The notes under the pieces: model-generated
Seen by the model: the letters and a program-made list of their open reading frames with translations, nothing else
Database searches by the model: none
What the model was told of the DNA's origin: nothing
From: Streptomyces meridianus
GTDB lineage: Bacteria; Actinomycetota; Actinomycetes; Streptomycetales; Streptomycetaceae
Reading direction: 5' to 3'
Length of the DNA stretch: 64,000 bases
NCBI RefSeq assembly: GCF_023703325.1
Contig: NZ_JAMQGM010000041.1
Coordinates: forward strand, 1-64,000
Shown: piece by piece, positions 17,357 to 29,885 of the stretch
How the letters are laid out: each line of letters opens with the position of its first letter
Numbering within the stretch: position 1 is the first letter of the stretch
Program-made: the position numbers and the translations under genes

Positions 17357-18010
17357 GTGTCCACCCACTCCAAGCCGTCGGCGGCCGACCACCCCGTGAT
17401 CGGCGTCCTCGCCCTCCAGGGTGACGTCCGTGAACACCTCGCAGCGCTCGCCGGTGCCGGTGCGCTGGCCCGCCCGGTCCGCCGGCCGGACGAGCTCGCC
17501 GAGGCCGACGGCCTCGTGGTCCCCGGCGGCGAGTCGACCACCATGGCCAAGCTCGCCGTCGCCTTCGGACTGCTCGAACCGCTGCGGGAGCGGATCCGCG
17601 CCGGAATGCCCGCCTACGGTTCGTGCGCCGGCATGATCATGCTCGCGGACAAGATTCTCGACGGCCGGGACGACCAGGAGACCATCGGCGGCATCGACAT
17701 GATCGTGCGCCGCAACGCGTTCGGACGGCAGAACGAGTCGTTCGAGGCGGCGGTCGAGATGGCAGGCATCGACGGCGGTCCGGTGGAAGGGCTCTTCATC
17801 CGTGCCCCATGGGTCGAGTCCGTGGGCGCCGGGGTCGAGGTCCTGGCCACCGTGCGGTCCGGCGAGAGCGGTACCCACCCCGTCGCGGTCCGCCAGGGCA
17901 ACCTCCTCGCGACCTCGTTCCATCCCGAGCTCACCGGTGATCACCGGGTGCACGAACTCTTCGTCGCAATGGTGCGAGCCGCGGCCCGCTGTGCTGCGGC
18001 CGGTGCCTGA
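17357..18010 (+). CDS. pdxT: Pyridoxal 5'-phosphate synthase, glutaminase subunit
   Basis: 217 residues of class I glutaminase fold. It hydrolyses glutamine and channels ammonia to PdxS. The nucleophile is C90 in AYGSCAGMI; the GGES oxyanion segment is at 57-60 and the His/Glu partners lie in SFHPEL near residue 190. The start is GTG 17357 with GAGG upstream; the first ~10 residues are an extension beyond the usual VIGVLALQG beginning. Separated from pdxS by two hairpins. Confidence 0.95.
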   Translation: MSTHSKPSAADHPVIGVLALQGDVREHLAALAGAGALARPVRRPDELAEADGLVVPGGESTTMAKLAVAFGLLEPLRERIRAGMPAYGSCAGMIMLADKILDGRDDQETIGGIDMIVRRNAFGRQNESFEAAVEMAGIDGGPVEGLFIRAPWVESVGAGVEVLATVRSGESGTHPVAVRQGNLLATSFHPELTGDHRVHELFVAMVRAAARCAAAGA

Positions 18011-18108
18011 CCCGGGCGTGGGAGGACGCGGGACCGGGGCGGGTCCGACCGTCCCGGTAGGATCGTTTCCGTTCGTGCAGTAATCGGTGACGTGAAGGAG
18101 ACAGGCGG

Positions 18109-18861
18109 ATGTCCGGCCACTCTAAATGGGCTACGACGAAGCACAAGAAGGCCGTGATCGACGCCAAGCGCGGCAAGCTCTTCGCGAAGCTGATCAAGAA
18201 CATCGAGGTCGCTGCCCGGACCGGCGGTCCGGACCCGGACGGCAACCCGACCCTGTTCGACGCCATCCAGAAGGCGAAGAAGCAGTCCGTCCCGAACAAG
18301 AACATCGACTCCGCGGTCAAGCGCGGCGGCGGTCTCGAGGGCGGCGGTGTCGACTACGAGACGATCATGTACGAGGGTTACGGCCCCAACGGTGTCGCGG
18401 TGCTCGTCGAGTGCCTGACGGACAACCGCAACCGTGCGGCGTCCGACGTGCGCGTCGCCATGACCCGCAACGGCGGCTCGATGGCCGACCCGGGCTCGGT
18501 CTCCTACCTGTTCAACCGCAAGGGCGTCGTGATCGTGCCCAAGGGCGAGCTGACCGAGGACGACGTGCTCGGCGCCGTCCTGGACGCCGGTGCCGAGGAG
18601 GTCAACGACCTCGGCGAGAGCTTCGAGGTCCTCAGCGAGGCCACCGACCTCGTCGCGGTGCGCTCCGCGCTCCAGGAGTCGGGCATCGACTACGACTCGG
18701 CCGACGCCAACTTCGTCCCGACCATGCAGGTCGAGCTCGACGAGGAGGGCGCCCGGAAGATCTTCAAGCTGATCGACGCCCTCGAGGACAGCGACGACGT
18801 GCAGAACGTGTTCGCGAACTTCGACGTCTCCGACGACGTCATGGAGAAGGTCGACGCCTGA
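18109..18861 (+). CDS. yebC: YebC/PmpR-family transcriptional regulator or translation factor
   Basis: 250 residues, typical family length. The N-terminus [20 protein letters not shown] is the family signature, followed by [16 protein letters not shown]. YebC proteins have been described as DNA-binding regulators and, for some homologues, as factors relieving ribosome stalling at prolines; which applies here cannot be told. It directly precedes ruvCAB as in many bacteria, but a strong hairpin separates it. AAGGAG precedes the ATG. Confidence 0.95.
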   Translation: MSGHSKWATTKHKKAVIDAKRGKLFAKLIKNIEVAARTGGPDPDGNPTLFDAIQKAKKQSVPNKNIDSAVKRGGGLEGGGVDYETIMYEGYGPNGVAVLVECLTDNRNRAASDVRVAMTRNGGSMADPGSVSYLFNRKGVVIVPKGELTEDDVLGAVLDAGAEEVNDLGESFEVLSEATDLVAVRSALQESGIDYDSADANFVPTMQVELDEEGARKIFKLIDALEDSDDVQNVFANFDVSDDVMEKVDA

Positions 18862-18883
18862 CGTTCCGACAGCGAGCGGCGGC

Positions 18884-18918
18884 GCGGGCCGGCGGGGGGA
18901 AACACCCCGCCGGCCCGC
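18884..18918 (+). terminator. Terminator after yebC
   Basis: A perfect 14-bp stem (GCGGGCCGGCGGGG with its complement) and a 7-base loop GGAAACA start 23 bases after the yebC stop. Confidence 0.7.
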
Positions 18919-18986
18919 CGCTGTTGTCGGTACCTGCCGATAGCCTGCCGGAACACGTCCGAGTCAGGTGGAAGGGAGCGGCGCCG

Positions 18987-19580
18987 GTGCGCGTGCTGGG
19001 GGTGGACCCGGGGCTGACCCGTTGCGGGATCGGGGTCGTCGAAGGGGTCGCGGGCCGTGCGCTCACCATGGCCGGGGTCGGAGTCGTCCGTACGCCGGCG
19101 GATGCCGACATCGGCGCGCGCCTCGTCCTCATCGAGCAGGGCCTGGAGCAGTGGCTCGACGAGTACCGGCCCGAATACGTCGCCGTGGAGCGGGTGTTCA
19201 GCCAGCACAACGTGCGCACGGTCATGGGCACCGCACAGGCCAGCGCCGTGGCGATGCTTTGCGCCTCGCGCCGCGGTCTGCCCGTCGCCCTGCACACGCC
19301 CAGCGAGGTCAAGGCCGCCGTGACCGGCAGCGGCCGCGCGGACAAGGCCCAGGTCGGTGCCATGGTGACCCGGCTGCTGCGGCTCGACGCCCCGCCGAAA
19401 CCGGCGGATGCCGCCGACGCCCTCGCCCTGGCGATCTGTCACATCTGGCGCGCGCCCGCGGTCAACCGGCTCCAGCAGGCGCACGCGGCGGCGCGCGGGC
19501 GGACACCGGCTCCGCCCGCCACGGTTGCCCGGGCGAGCCGGACGGCCGTACGTCAACGAACCTCCCGGAAGGACACCTGA
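18987..19580 (+). CDS. ruvC: Holliday junction resolvase RuvC
   Basis: 197 residues from GTG 18987, with GAAGGGAG upstream; the RNase H-like core begins immediately ([16 protein letters not shown], catalytic D7). Other acidic residues are in YVAVERVF and in the helix [15 protein letters not shown]. The last ~35 residues form a basic, Pro/Arg-rich tail. RuvC nicks the two symmetric strands of a Holliday junction as a dimer. First gene of ruvCAB: ruvA starts 3 bases after its stop. Confidence 0.95.
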   Translation: MRVLGVDPGLTRCGIGVVEGVAGRALTMAGVGVVRTPADADIGARLVLIEQGLEQWLDEYRPEYVAVERVFSQHNVRTVMGTAQASAVAMLCASRRGLPVALHTPSEVKAAVTGSGRADKAQVGAMVTRLLRLDAPPKPADAADALALAICHIWRAPAVNRLQQAHAAARGRTPAPPATVARASRTAVRQRTSRKDT

Positions 19581-19582
19581 CT

Positions 19583-20206
19583 GTGATCGCCTTCGTCAGC
19601 GGCCCCGTCGCCGCCCTCGCGCCGGACTCCGCGGTCGTCGAGGTCGGCGGCATCGGCATGTCCGTCCAGTGCGCCCCGAACACCCTCTCCGCGCTGCGGG
19701 TGGGGGAGCGGGCCCGGCTCGCGACCTCCCTGGTCGTCCGGGAGGACTCGCTGACGCTCTACGGGTTCGCGGACGACGACGAGCGCCAGGTCTTCGAACT
19801 CCTGCAGACCGCAAGCGGTGTCGGCCCCCGGCTGGCCCAGGCGATGCTCGCCGTGCACAGCCCGGACGCCCTGCGTCGCGCGGTCGCACTCGGCGACGAG
19901 AAAGCACTGACAGCCGTCTCCGGCATCGGCAAGAAGGGCGCTCAGCGGCTGCTGCTGGAGCTGAAGGACCGGCTCGGCGAACCCATCGGCACCCCCGCCG
20001 TGCAGACCGCCCGGGCCGGGGGGACACCGCCGTGGCGTGAGCAACTGCATGCCGCACTCGTGGGTCTCGGCTACGCAGCCCGGGAGGCCGACGACGCCGT
20101 CGAGGCTGTCACCCCGCAGGCGGAGGCCGCGGCCGTGGACGGTGCGGCTCCACCGGTCCCGCAGTTGCTGCGGGCCGCCCTGCAGACCCTCAACCGCGCA
20201 CGCTGA
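19583..20206 (+). CDS. ruvA: Holliday junction branch-migration protein RuvA
   Basis: 207 residues. Order: N-terminal OB-fold ([22 protein letters not shown]), a middle domain with two helix-hairpin-helix motifs ([37 protein letters not shown]), a flexible linker (about 140-155) and the C-terminal RuvB-binding three-helix domain. Tetramers hold the four-way junction for the RuvB motor. GTG start with GGAAGGA eight bases upstream. Confidence 0.95.
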   Translation: MIAFVSGPVAALAPDSAVVEVGGIGMSVQCAPNTLSALRVGERARLATSLVVREDSLTLYGFADDDERQVFELLQTASGVGPRLAQAMLAVHSPDALRRAVALGDEKALTAVSGIGKKGAQRLLLELKDRLGEPIGTPAVQTARAGGTPPWREQLHAALVGLGYAAREADDAVEAVTPQAEAAAVDGAAPPVPQLLRAALQTLNRAR

Positions 20207-20268
20207 ACCGCACCCCCGTTCGGTCCCCCGCCGCTCCGGCCGGGGGACCCGGAAGGACTCAGGCACAC

Positions 20269-21330
20269 ATGGACTTCGACGTATCCGGACCCGGAACCGA
20301 CAACCGGCTGGTCGAAGCAGCCGCCGACGGTGAGGACCAGGCCGTCGAGGCCGCGCTGCGGCCCAAGGACCTCGAGGAGTTCATCGGGCAGGAGCGGGTC
20401 CGTGAACAGCTCGATCTCGTCCTGCGCGCCGCCCGCGCGCGCGGCGCGACCGCCGACCACGTCCTGCTCTCCGGCGGGCCCGGGCTCGGCAAGACCACCC
20501 TCTCCATGATCATCGCCGCGGAGATGGGCGCCCCGATCCGCATCACCTCCGGCCCCGCCATCCAGCACGCCGGCGACCTCGCCGCGATCCTCTCGTCCCT
20601 CACGGAGGGCGAGGTGCTCTTCCTCGACGAGATCCACCGGATGTCCCGGCCGGCCGAGGAGATGCTCTACATGGCGATGGAGGACTTCCGGGTCGACGTC
20701 ATCGTCGGCAAGGGCCCCGGCGCCACCGCCATCCCGCTGGAGCTGCCGCCGTTCACCCTCGTCGGCGCGACCACCCGAGCCGGACTGCTGCCGCCTCCGC
20801 TGCGCGACCGCTTCGGATTCACCGGCCACATGGAGTTCTACGGGCCGGCCGAGCTGGAGCGCGTCATCCACCGTTCGGCCGGACTGCTGGACGTCAGGAT
20901 CGAGACGGAGGGGGCAGCGGAGATCGCGGGCCGCTCCCGTGGCACCCCCCGGATCGCCAACCGTCTCCTGCGCCGCGTGCGGGACTACGCCCAGGTCAAG
21001 ACTGACGGGCTGATCACCCGGGAGGTGGCCGCGGCCGCCCTCCAGGTCTACGAGGTCGACGCCCGGGGCCTCGACCGGCTGGACCGCGCGGTGCTCACGG
21101 CCCTGCTCAAGCTGTTCGGTGGCGGTCCCGTCGGTCTGTCCACCCTGGCGGTCGCGGTGGGGGAGGAGCGGGAGACGGTGGAAGAGGTCGCCGAACCGTT
21201 CCTGGTCCGCGAAGGCCTGCTCGCCCGGACCCCCCGGGGCCGGGTCGCCACGCCCGCGGCGTGGGACCACCTCGGGCTGACGCCCCCGAACGGCGCCGGA
21301 CCGGCCCAGCAGGGGCTCTTCGGCGGGTGA
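20269..21330 (+). CDS. ruvB: Holliday junction branch-migration ATPase RuvB
   Basis: 353 residues. AAA+ motor that pulls DNA through the RuvA-bound junction. Walker [10 protein letters not shown] and Walker [11 protein letters not shown] are intact, sensor 1 is in LVGATTRAG and the arginine finger region is [10 protein letters not shown]; the C-terminal winged helix ends with [12 protein letters not shown]. The first ~25 residues are a variable acidic extension. Last gene of ruvCAB. Confidence 0.97.
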   Translation: MDFDVSGPGTDNRLVEAAADGEDQAVEAALRPKDLEEFIGQERVREQLDLVLRAARARGATADHVLLSGGPGLGKTTLSMIIAAEMGAPIRITSGPAIQHAGDLAAILSSLTEGEVLFLDEIHRMSRPAEEMLYMAMEDFRVDVIVGKGPGATAIPLELPPFTLVGATTRAGLLPPPLRDRFGFTGHMEFYGPAELERVIHRSAGLLDVRIETEGAAEIAGRSRGTPRIANRLLRRVRDYAQVKTDGLITREVAAAALQVYEVDARGLDRLDRAVLTALLKLFGGGPVGLSTLAVAVGEERETVEEVAEPFLVREGLLARTPRGRVATPAAWDHLGLTPPNGAGPAQQGLFGG

Positions 21331-21377
21331 CGGCGCGGGTACTCGCCCGGGCAGGAACCCCGGTGACATGCTGGGCG

Positions 21378-21407
21378 TTGTTCCTGATACGCGGACTCCC
21401 TTAGACT
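21378..21407 (+). promoter_or_regulatory. Probable promoter of yajC-secDF
   Basis: TTGTTC (21378-21383) and TAGACT (21402-21407) with an 18-base spacer fit the principal sigma factor. They lie 86 bases before yajC, after the ruv operon has ended. Confidence 0.45.
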
Positions 21408-21492
21408 CCGCCGATGCCGTCCCCTCCCGGACGGCCTTGCCCATACCCGCTCACCAGGCCGCCATGCGCGGTCGTGCGAAGGATTTCCGGCC

Positions 21493-21990
21493 GTGGATAT
21501 TGTGACCCTCCTCCCGCTCGTTCTGATCATCGGCGTCATGTTCCTCATGACCCGCTCGGCAAAGAACAAGCAGCGGCAGGCCGTGCAGATGCGTGACTCG
21601 ATGCAGCCGGGCGCCGGTATCCGGACGATCGGGGGCATGTACGCCACCGTCAAGGAGATCCACGACGACACGATCCTCCTCGAGGTCGCCCCGGGCGTGC
21701 ACGCTGTCTACGCGAAGAACGCCGTCGGCGCCGTCCTGGAGGACGAGGAGTACAACCGCATCGTGCACGGCATCGACCCGGCCGTGCAGAAGACCGACGA
21801 GCCGGTCGTCCCGGACGACGCCTCCTCGCTGACCGATGACGCGGACGATGCCGCCCGGATCGACCTCGGCAAGTCCGAGGCCGGGGACCAGGCCGCTCCG
21901 GCCGCCGGCGCCGAGCAGACCGACGCGCCGAAGGCCGCCGACCGGGCCGAGGACGGCAAGAAGGACGACGGCGGCACCGACGCGAAGTAG
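21493..21990 (+). CDS. yajC: Preprotein translocase subunit YajC
   Basis: 165 residues. A single N-terminal transmembrane helix (about 2-20, LLPLVLIIGVMFLMTRSAKN) is followed by the conserved small cytoplasmic domain (MQPGAGIRTIGGMYATVKEI). The last ~75 residues are an acidic, Ala/Asp/Lys-rich tail without structure, common in actinobacterial YajC. It is accessory to SecDF. GTG start with GAAGGA upstream. Confidence 0.93.
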   Translation: MDIVTLLPLVLIIGVMFLMTRSAKNKQRQAVQMRDSMQPGAGIRTIGGMYATVKEIHDDTILLEVAPGVHAVYAKNAVGAVLEDEEYNRIVHGIDPAVQKTDEPVVPDDASSLTDDADDAARIDLGKSEAGDQAAPAAGAEQTDAPKAADRAEDGKKDDGGTDAK

Positions 21991-22156
21991 ACCTCCCGAG
22001 AACCGCGAGCGTCCGGGTGTGCCATCCTGCTGCGACCGCCCCCGGACGCACCGCGGTTGCCTGACGGTCTAGGCTCCGGCGGGGCACGTCCCCACATCAC
22101 TTCGTGGCCGCCCGCGACAGCCGACGCGCGGCGGTTGGACAGGGAGAAACAAGAAG

Positions 22157-23977
22157 GTGGCAGCACCGAAGAAGGGCCGGCGGTCCTCGGGGGGTCAGAG
22201 CAGGCCAGGGCGTGCTCTGGCGCTCATCGCGATCGCCCTGGTCGCCCTCACCGGGGGGATGTTCCTCTCCGGTCACACCACGCCCCGACTGGGCATCGAT
22301 CTCGCCGGCGGCACCAGCATCACGCTCAGTGCCAAGGAACAGCCGGGCCAGAAGAACGCGATCAACCCGACCAACATGAACACGGCCGTCGGCATCATCG
22401 AGCGGCGTGTCAACGGGCTGGGCGTCTCCGAGGCCGAGGTACAGACCCAGGGCGACCGGAACATCATCGTCAACATCCCCCGGGGGACGAACGAGAAGCA
22501 GGCCCGGGAACAGGTCGGCACCACGGCGCAGCTGTACTTCCGGCCGGTGCTCACCATCGCGCCCGGCACTCCGGCGCCCAAGCCGAAGCCCTCCGAATCC
22601 CCCGCGGGCAAGGCCGGGGACAAGGGGAAGGCCGGCAGCGGTGAGAAGGCCACCGGCACGGACAAGCCCTCGGACGGACCGAGCGCCTCGGCGCCGGCAC
22701 CGAGCAGCACCACGCAGGGCCGCGCCGTCACCGACGCGCTGAAGGCCGACGCCTCGAAGTCCCCGCAGGCCGCGCCGTCGAAGGCCGCCCCCAGCGGTTC
22801 CGCCCGGCCCACGGGCTCGCCCGCGCCGTCCGGGGCCGCGACCCCCGCCCCGCAGCCCACGCCGGGCGCCAACATCCCGCCCGAGCTGAAGAAGAAGCTC
22901 GACGCGCTCAACTGCGCCGACCCGAAGGCACGCGCCGAGGCCGGCCTGGGCGTCAAGCCCAGTGAGCCCACCGTCGCCTGCGACGAGCAGGGCAAGGCCA
23001 AGTACGCCCTCGGGCCGGCCGGCGTCAGCGGAACCGACGTCGACGACGCCAAGGCCGCCTTCGACCAGCAGTCCGGTGCCGGCTGGATCGTCACGCTGGA
23101 CTTCAACTCCAAGGGCGCCGACAAGTTCGCCGACGTGACCGGCAAGCTCGCTGCCCAGCAGCCGCCGAACAACCAGTTCGCGATCGTCCTCGACAACGAG
23201 GTGGTCTCGGCACCGAGCGTTTCCTCCGCGATCACCGGCGGCAACGCCCAGATCTCCGGAAGCTTCACCCAGCAGTCCGCGAGTGACCTGGCCAACGTGC
23301 TGTCCTACGGCGCCCTGCCGCTGACCTTCACGGAGTCCAACGTCACCACCGTCTCCCCGGCCCTCGGCGGGGAGCAGCTGCACGCCGGACTCGTCGCCGG
23401 CGCCCTGGGCCTCGCCCTCGTCGTGCTCTACCTGGTCATCTACTACAGGGGCCTGTCGCTCATCGCGATCCTGAGCCTCCTGGTCTCGGCGGCGATGACG
23501 TACACGATCATGACGCTGCTCGGCCCGGCCATCGGCTTCGCGCTGAACCTCCCGGCCGTGTGCGGTGCCATCGTCGCGATCGGGATCACCGCCGACTCCT
23601 TCATCGTGTACTTCGAGCGCATCCGGGACGAGATCCGGGAGGGCCGCAGCCTGCGCCCGGCCGTCGAGCGCGGCTGGCCGAGGGCCCGGCGCACCATCCT
23701 GGTCGCGGACTTCGTGTCCTTCCTCGCCGCCGCGGTGCTGTTCATCGCAACGGTGGGCAAGGTGCAGGGCTTCGCCTTCACCCTGGGTCTGACCACGCTC
23801 CTCGACGTCGTGGTCGTCTTCCTCTTCACCAAGCCGCTGATGACGATCCTCGCCAAGCGGAAGTTCTTCTCGAGCGGGCATCCGTGGTCCGGCCTCGACC
23901 CGACGCGCCTGGGTGCCAGGCCGCCGCTGCGCGGCCGCCGTCGTCCTGCCGCCCCGACCGACCCGAAGGAGGCGTGA
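22157..23977 (+). CDS. secD: Protein translocase subunit SecD
   Basis: 606 residues. With SecF it uses the proton gradient to help pull proteins out through SecYEG. One N-terminal helix (about 18-36), the D1 motif LGIDLAGGTSITL, then a large extracytoplasmic domain, then five C-terminal helices starting near the GLVAGALGLALVVLYLVIYY segment. Between residues ~135 and ~245 lies a long Pro/Ala/Ser/Lys-rich low-complexity insertion absent from the short SecD of model bacteria. GTG start with GGGAGA upstream. secF follows after 1 base. Confidence 0.95.
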   Translation: MAAPKKGRRSSGGQSRPGRALALIAIALVALTGGMFLSGHTTPRLGIDLAGGTSITLSAKEQPGQKNAINPTNMNTAVGIIERRVNGLGVSEAEVQTQGDRNIIVNIPRGTNEKQAREQVGTTAQLYFRPVLTIAPGTPAPKPKPSESPAGKAGDKGKAGSGEKATGTDKPSDGPSASAPAPSSTTQGRAVTDALKADASKSPQAAPSKAAPSGSARPTGSPAPSGAATPAPQPTPGANIPPELKKKLDALNCADPKARAEAGLGVKPSEPTVACDEQGKAKYALGPAGVSGTDVDDAKAAFDQQSGAGWIVTLDFNSKGADKFADVTGKLAAQQPPNNQFAIVLDNEVVSAPSVSSAITGGNAQISGSFTQQSASDLANVLSYGALPLTFTESNVTTVSPALGGEQLHAGLVAGALGLALVVLYLVIYYRGLSLIAILSLLVSAAMTYTIMTLLGPAIGFALNLPAVCGAIVAIGITADSFIVYFERIRDEIREGRSLRPAVERGWPRARRTILVADFVSFLAAAVLFIATVGKVQGFAFTLGLTTLLDVVVVFLFTKPLMTILAKRKFFSSGHPWSGLDPTRLGARPPLRGRRRPAAPTDPKEA

Positions 23978-23978
23978 G

Positions 23979-25091
23979 ATGTCGCGACTCGGCACCTTGG
24001 GCGCCCGGCTCTACCGCGGTGAGGTCGGCTACGACTTCGTCGGCAAGCGCAAGATCTGGTACGGCATCTCGATCCTGATCACCATCACGGCCATCGTGGG
24101 CCTGGCGGTGCGCGGCCTCAACATGGGCATCGAGTTCTCCGGCGGTGCGGTCTTCACCACTCCCAAGGCCAGCGTCTCGGTGGGCCAGGCGGAGCAGTTC
24201 GCGGAGCGGGCCTCCGGCCACGCCGCACTGGTGCAGGAACTCGGCAACGGCGGCCTGCGGATCCAGATCAGCGAGGTCGACACCGCCAAGTCGGACCAGA
24301 TCAAGCAGAAGCTCTCCCAGGACCTGGACATCCCGGCGTCCCAGATCAACGCCGACCTCGTCGGCCCGAGCTGGGGCGAGCAGATCGCCAACAAGGCCTG
24401 GCTGGGCCTCGGCATCTTCATGCTCCTGGTGGTGATCTACCTGGCCATCGCCTTCGAGTGGCGGATGGCGCTGGCCGCACTGATCGCGCTCATTCACGAC
24501 CTCACGATCACCGTCGGCATCTACTCGCTCGTCGGGTTCGAGGTCACCGTCGGTACGGTCATCGGCCTGCTGACCATCCTCGGTTACTCCCTGTACGACA
24601 CCGTCGTCGTCTTCGACGGACTGAAGGAGGCCAGCCGGGGCATCACCAAGCAGGCCCGCCGTACCTACAGCGAGGTCGCCAACCGGAGCCTCAACGGCAC
24701 CCTGGTGCGGTCCATCAACACCACGGTGGTGGCGCTCCTGCCGGTTGCCGCCCTGCTCTTCATCGGGGGCGGCTTCCTCGGCGCGGGCATGCTCAACGAC
24801 ATCTCGCTGTCGCTGTTCGTCGGTCTCGCGGCCGGCGCCTACTCATCGATCTTCATTGCCACCCCGCTGGTCGCCGACCTCAAGGAGCGCCAGCCGCAGA
24901 TGAAGGCCCTGGCCAAGCGGGTGCGCGCCAAGCGGGCCTCTGCCGCCGCCAAGGGTGAGACGGACGGGGCGGAACAGCAGGACCGGGAGGACGGCGAGTA
25001 CGAGGAGAACGGCACCTCGGTGGTCCGTCCCCGGTACCAGCCCCCGGCCCGCAACCGTGGCCGCGGCGGGCCCTCGGGCGGCCGCCGATGA
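23979..25091 (+). CDS. secF: Protein translocase subunit SecF
   Basis: 370 residues. N-terminal helix near residues 24-44, the IEFSGGAVF motif equivalent to the SecD D1 motif, a short extracytoplasmic domain, then five helices including IYSLVGFEVTVGTVIGLLTI and the DTVVVFDGLKE segment. The C-terminal ~60 residues are charged and disordered, ending Gly/Arg-rich. GAAGGAGG precedes the ATG inside the end of secD. Its stop overlaps the apt start (ATGA). Confidence 0.95.
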   Translation: MSRLGTLGARLYRGEVGYDFVGKRKIWYGISILITITAIVGLAVRGLNMGIEFSGGAVFTTPKASVSVGQAEQFAERASGHAALVQELGNGGLRIQISEVDTAKSDQIKQKLSQDLDIPASQINADLVGPSWGEQIANKAWLGLGIFMLLVVIYLAIAFEWRMALAALIALIHDLTITVGIYSLVGFEVTVGTVIGLLTILGYSLYDTVVVFDGLKEASRGITKQARRTYSEVANRSLNGTLVRSINTTVVALLPVAALLFIGGGFLGAGMLNDISLSLFVGLAAGAYSSIFIATPLVADLKERQPQMKALAKRVRAKRASAAAKGETDGAEQQDREDGEYEENGTSVVRPRYQPPARNRGRGGPSGGRR

Positions 25092-25633
25092 CGGCCATAC
25101 CGGTGCGGGACCTGCTGCTGGAACGGATCCGGGACGTCGCGGACTACCCCAAGCCCGGGGTGATGTTCAAGGACATCACTCCGCTGCTGGCCGACCCCGC
25201 CGCCTTCGGGGCGCTCACCGAGAGCCTCGCGGAGCTTTGCACCCGGCACGGCGCAACCAAGGTGGTGGGGCTCGAGGCCCGCGGCTTCATCCTCGCCGCA
25301 CCTGCCGCCCTGCGGGCCGGTCTCGGGTTCGTCCCCGTGCGCAAAGCGGGCAAGCTCCCCGGAGCGACCCTCGCCCAGGCGTACGAGCTCGAGTACGGCA
25401 CCGCCGAGATCGAGGTGCACGCCGAGGACCTGAACGCCGGCGACCGCGTCATGGTCATCGACGACGTGCTCGCCACCGGCGGCACCGCCGGGGCCTCGCT
25501 GCAGCTCATCCGCCGGGCCGGCGCCGACGTCGCGGGCGTGGCGGTCCTCATGGAACTGGGTTTCCTGAACGGGCGCCTCCGCCTGGCGGAGGAACTCGGC
25601 GGAGCGCCCCTGGAGGCTCTGATCACGGTCTGA
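25088..25633 (+). CDS. apt: Adenine phosphoribosyltransferase
   Basis: 181 residues. Converts adenine and PRPP to AMP (purine salvage). The PRPP-binding motif VMVIDDVLATGGTA is intact near residue 120, and KPGVMFKDITPLL and GLEARGFILAAPAAL are the standard N-terminal motifs. The ATG overlaps the secF stop, so it is read from the sec transcript, and a strong terminator follows before relA. The apt-relA neighbourhood is conserved in actinobacteria. Confidence 0.97.
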   Translation: MTAIPVRDLLLERIRDVADYPKPGVMFKDITPLLADPAAFGALTESLAELCTRHGATKVVGLEARGFILAAPAALRAGLGFVPVRKAGKLPGATLAQAYELEYGTAEIEVHAEDLNAGDRVMVIDDVLATGGTAGASLQLIRRAGADVAGVAVLMELGFLNGRLRLAEELGGAPLEALITV

Positions 25634-25660
25634 TCCCCCGACGGCCGCAGCAGCACATCG

Positions 25661-25703
25661 CCCCGAGGCGGGTGCCCGGAAGCACCGGGTTCCCGCCTCG
25701 GGG
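25661..25703 (+). terminator. Terminator after apt
   Basis: A perfect 12-bp stem (CCCCGAGGCGGG with its complement) is topped by a further 5-bp stem CCCGG/CCGGG around AAGCA. It starts 28 bases after apt. Confidence 0.75.
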
Positions 25704-25844
25704 TGTGATCGGGACTGCTCGTACGGCGACCGGGCACGGCGTGTGATGCCGGGATCGATACCATGGGGATTCCGGGCCTGACCGGGGGCCGGAACAACTC
25801 TCCTCGCGCGCCCGCGGTGAGGAGGGGCCCACTGAGGAGTGCTC

Positions 25845-28421
<2,577 letters not shown>

Positions 28422-28436
28422 CCAGGACCGGTCACC

Positions 28437-28473
28437 GCGGTGGCCCCGGTGCTTCGAGCACCGGGGCCACCGC
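28437..28473. terminator. Bidirectional terminator between relA and the DUF349 gene
   Basis: A perfect 17-bp stem (GCGGTGGCCCCGGTGCT with its complement) and loop TCG lie between convergent stop codons. The strongest hairpin of the window. Confidence 0.8.
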
Positions 28474-28505
28474 CGTGCGCCGCGCCGTGAGGACGCGGCA
28501 CGCGC

Positions 28506-29735
28506 TCAACCGCCGAACTCCTGCAGGCCCTTGAGTGCCTGGTCCAGGAGCGCCTGGCGGCCCTCGAGTTCCTTTGCCAGCTTGTCGGCCTTGGTGTTGT
28601 TGCTGGCCGCACGCGCCGCGTCGACCTGCGTGCGCAGCTTGTCGACCGCGTCCTGCAGCTGGCCGGTCAGCCCCGCGGCGCGGGCCCGGGCCTCGGGGTT
28701 GGTACGGCGCCACTCGGCCTCTTCGGCTTCGAGGATCGCGCGCTCCACCGTGTGCATCCGGCCCTCGACCTTCGGCCGGGCGTCGCGCGGCACGTGACCG
28801 ATGGCCTCCCAGCGTTCGTTGATCGAACGGAATGCGGCGCGAACCGCCTTCAGATCGGTCACCGGCAGCAGCTTCTCGGCCTCGAGAGCGAGTTCCTCCT
28901 TGCGGGCCAGGTTCTCCCGCTGCTCCGAGTCACGTTCGGCGAAGACCGCGCTGCGCGCCTGGAAGAAGACGTCCTGGGCGCCCCGGAAGCGGTTCCACAG
29001 GTCCTCCTCGGCCTCGCGCTGGGCGCGGCCCGCGGCCTTCCACTCGGTCATCAGCTCGCGATAGCGGGCGGCGGTCTGGCCCCAGTCGGTGGAATCGGAC
29101 AGCGATTCGGCCTCCGTGACCAGCCTCTCCTTGGTCCTGCGGGCCTCCTCGCGCTGCGCGTCCAGCGCCGCGAAGTGGGCCTTGCGCCGCTTCGAGAACG
29201 CCGATCGGGCATGCGAGAAACGGTGCCAGAGCTCGTCGTCGGTCTTCCGGTCCAGGCGCGGCAGGCCCTTCCAGGTGTCGACGAGCGCCCGCAGCCGATC
29301 GCCGGCCACCCGCCACTGCTCGCTCGCGGCCAGCTCCTCGGCCTCGGCGACGAGCTGCTCCTTGGCCTGGCGGGCCTCGGCCGACTGCTTGGCCTTGGCC
29401 GCCTTGCGCTCCTCCCGGCGTTCCGCGACGCCGGCCTCGAGCTTGTCCAGCCGCTTGCCGAGGGCCTCGAGGTCACCGACCGCGTGCGCCTCGTCCACCT
29501 GTGCGCGCAGATGCTCGATGGCGGTCGTCGCATCCTTCGACGACAGGTCGGTCGTCCTCACCCGGCGCTCGAGAAGACCGATCTCCACGACCAGGCCGTC
29601 ATACTTGCGCTCGAAGTAGGCAAGGGCCTCGTCCGGAGATCCCGCCTGCCACGATCCGACGACCTTCTCGCCCTCGGCCGTCCGCACGTACACGGTCCCC
29701 GTCTCGTCGACGCGTCCCCATGGGTCGCTGCTCAC
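28506..29735 (-). CDS. DUF349-repeat coiled-coil protein
   Basis: 409 residues from GTG 29735 (GGAGGAGG upstream). After a ~45-residue N-terminal domain (DPWGRVDETGTVYVRTAEGE) the protein is almost wholly charged helix. It contains repeated DUF349 units with a recurring WK-x-G...DDELWHRF / LWNRFRGAQD pattern about 75 residues apart (three to four copies), and a coiled-coil end. No catalytic motif, signal peptide or membrane segment. A structural or binding role is likely; function unknown. Convergent with relA. Confidence 0.85.
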   Translation of the reverse strand: MSSDPWGRVDETGTVYVRTAEGEKVVGSWQAGSPDEALAYFERKYDGLVVEIGLLERRVRTTDLSSKDATTAIEHLRAQVDEAHAVGDLEALGKRLDKLEAGVAERREERKAAKAKQSAEARQAKEQLVAEAEELAASEQWRVAGDRLRALVDTWKGLPRLDRKTDDELWHRFSHARSAFSKRRKAHFAALDAQREEARRTKERLVTEAESLSDSTDWGQTAARYRELMTEWKAAGRAQREAEEDLWNRFRGAQDVFFQARSAVFAERDSEQRENLARKEELALEAEKLLPVTDLKAVRAAFRSINERWEAIGHVPRDARPKVEGRMHTVERAILEAEEAEWRRTNPEARARAAGLTGQLQDAVDKLRTQVDAARAASNNTKADKLAKELEGRQALLDQALKGLQEFGG

Positions 29736-29857
29736 AGCGCCTCCTCCACATGATGCCTGCACGAGCGCTGGGCCCGTGGGCATCGTCCACAGTTCTTCCG
29801 GCAGGGCGTCGCCCCGGCCGGTCCGACAGTCGGCTGCACCGCGCGGACTTGTCCGCG

Positions 29858-29885
29858 GGGGACCGGCGGCGAACCGCCGGTCCCC
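29858..29885. repeat. Perfect hairpin upstream of the DUF349 gene
   Basis: GGGGACCGGCGG and CCGCCGGTCCCC form a 12-bp stem around CGAA. It lies about 120 bases upstream of the DUF349 start in the 273-base gap that separates it from the cyclophilin gene. It could be a second terminator for the cyclophilin gene or a leader structure. Confidence 0.5.

Noticed and set aside
25839-25844. GTG 25839 as the relA start
   Set aside because: Its only well-placed purine tract overlaps the codon itself, whereas TTG 25845 has GAGGAG at the right spacing. Not excluded, since it differs by two residues.
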